A DNA stretch of 6,948 bases from Bdellovibrio sp. (GTDB lineage Bacteria; Bdellovibrionota; Bdellovibrionia; Bdellovibrionales; Bdellovibrionaceae). Below are positions 6,642 to 6,948 of this stretch, one piece after another. How positions within the stretch are numbered: the first letter of the stretch is position 1; each line of letters opens with the position of its first letter. Location of the stretch: contig PSRN01000237.1 in assembly GCA_003176075.1 (NCBI GenBank), positions 1 to 6,948 of the forward strand, in the 5' to 3' direction. A model generated the notes under the pieces. That model had not been told where the DNA came from and ran no database searches. It saw only the letters and a program-made list of their open reading frames with translations. The translations under genes were made by a program, and so were the position numbers.

Positions 6642-6948
6642 ATGGCTCAGTCGAATCACTCCGATCACCAGGAAAGCCTTTATCTCGCCAAGTTTGCCCC
6701 TTCGTCGTCACTGGTCACTCTTGTGTTAGCGATGGTGGGCCTCGGGATATTGGGAACAGCCGTCGGTATTTTTATGAATCCCGCGCGGGGCTGGGCTGGG
6801 TACTTAACGGCCTTCTTTTTTGTCACTTGTCTCGGCGTTGGCGGACTTTTCTTCGCGACCATCAACCATATCGCCAAGGCAGGATGGAGTGTCAGCATTC
6901 GCCGGCTATCGGAGGCGATGACCTCCTTTATGCCAGCCATTTTGGCGG
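6642..6948 (+). CDS. actF: ActF, polytopic membrane subunit of Alternative Complex III (5' part only)
   Basis: The frame starts at the ATG directly after the actE TAA and stays open to the right edge, giving 102 codons plus one base. AGGAGA (6628-6633), inside the end of actE, lies eight bases upstream. After a short soluble start (MAQSNHSDHQESLYLAKF), two transmembrane helices are visible at about 24-44 and 53-73. INHIAKAGWSVSIRRLSEAM (74-93) is the hallmark H-x3-AGWS segment of ActF. ActF is a paralogue-like partner of ActC in the NrfD-related family and completes the membrane core. The gene is truncated only by the window end. Function is assigned from this motif, the helices and the operon order. 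Confidence 0.92.
   Translation, partial: MAQSNHSDHQESLYLAKFAPSSSLVTLVLAMVGLGILGTAVGIFMNPARGWAGYLTAFFFVTCLGVGGLFFATINHIAKAGWSVSIRRLSEAMTSFMPAILA

Overview
The window carries most of an operon for Alternative Complex III (ACIII), the membrane quinol:cytochrome c (or HiPIP) oxidoreductase that replaces the cytochrome bc1 complex in many bacteria. Gene order on the plus strand is actA-actB-actC-actD-actE-actF. The first five genes are complete, and actF runs off the right edge after about 102 codons. Gaps are tiny or absent: actB/actC and actC/actD overlap, and actF begins at the base after the actE stop, so the block should be one translationally coupled transcript.

The genes encode a standard ACIII. 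ActA is a pentaheme cytochrome c. ActB is an iron-sulfur protein with a molybdopterin-oxidoreductase-like fold, exported by a Tat signal and carrying a lipobox. ActC and ActF are NrfD-like multi-spanning membrane subunits, where quinol oxidation is expected. ActD is a two-helix membrane subunit. ActE is a monoheme cytochrome c lipoprotein. Electrons from quinol are expected to leave through the periplasmic cofactors of ActB, ActA and ActE towards a terminal oxidase, whose genes often follow actF but lie outside this window.

The host is probably a respiring Gram-negative bacterium, judged from the lipobox and Tat signals, the periplasmic cytochromes and good Shine-Dalgarno sites. The ActB and ActE sequences feel closest to Bdellovibrionota or 'deltaproteobacterial' ACIII, but this is from memory and cannot be proved here.

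The first 419 bases hold no intact gene. They look more AT-rich than the operon and contain what may be a decayed minus-strand gene, with an in-frame TGA and a frameshift, diverging from actA. Bases 348-419 would carry the operon's promoter and leader.

The most unusual feature lies inside actB. A palindrome-rich 75-base segment, bounded by 9-base near-direct repeats that both encode Ala-Thr-Gly-Glu, sits in frame between two conserved parts of the extended Tat signal. A second palindromic low-complexity segment lies in mid-gene, and a 12-base tandem repeat lies at the 3' end. I see no new multi-gene system; the ACIII itself is a known complex.
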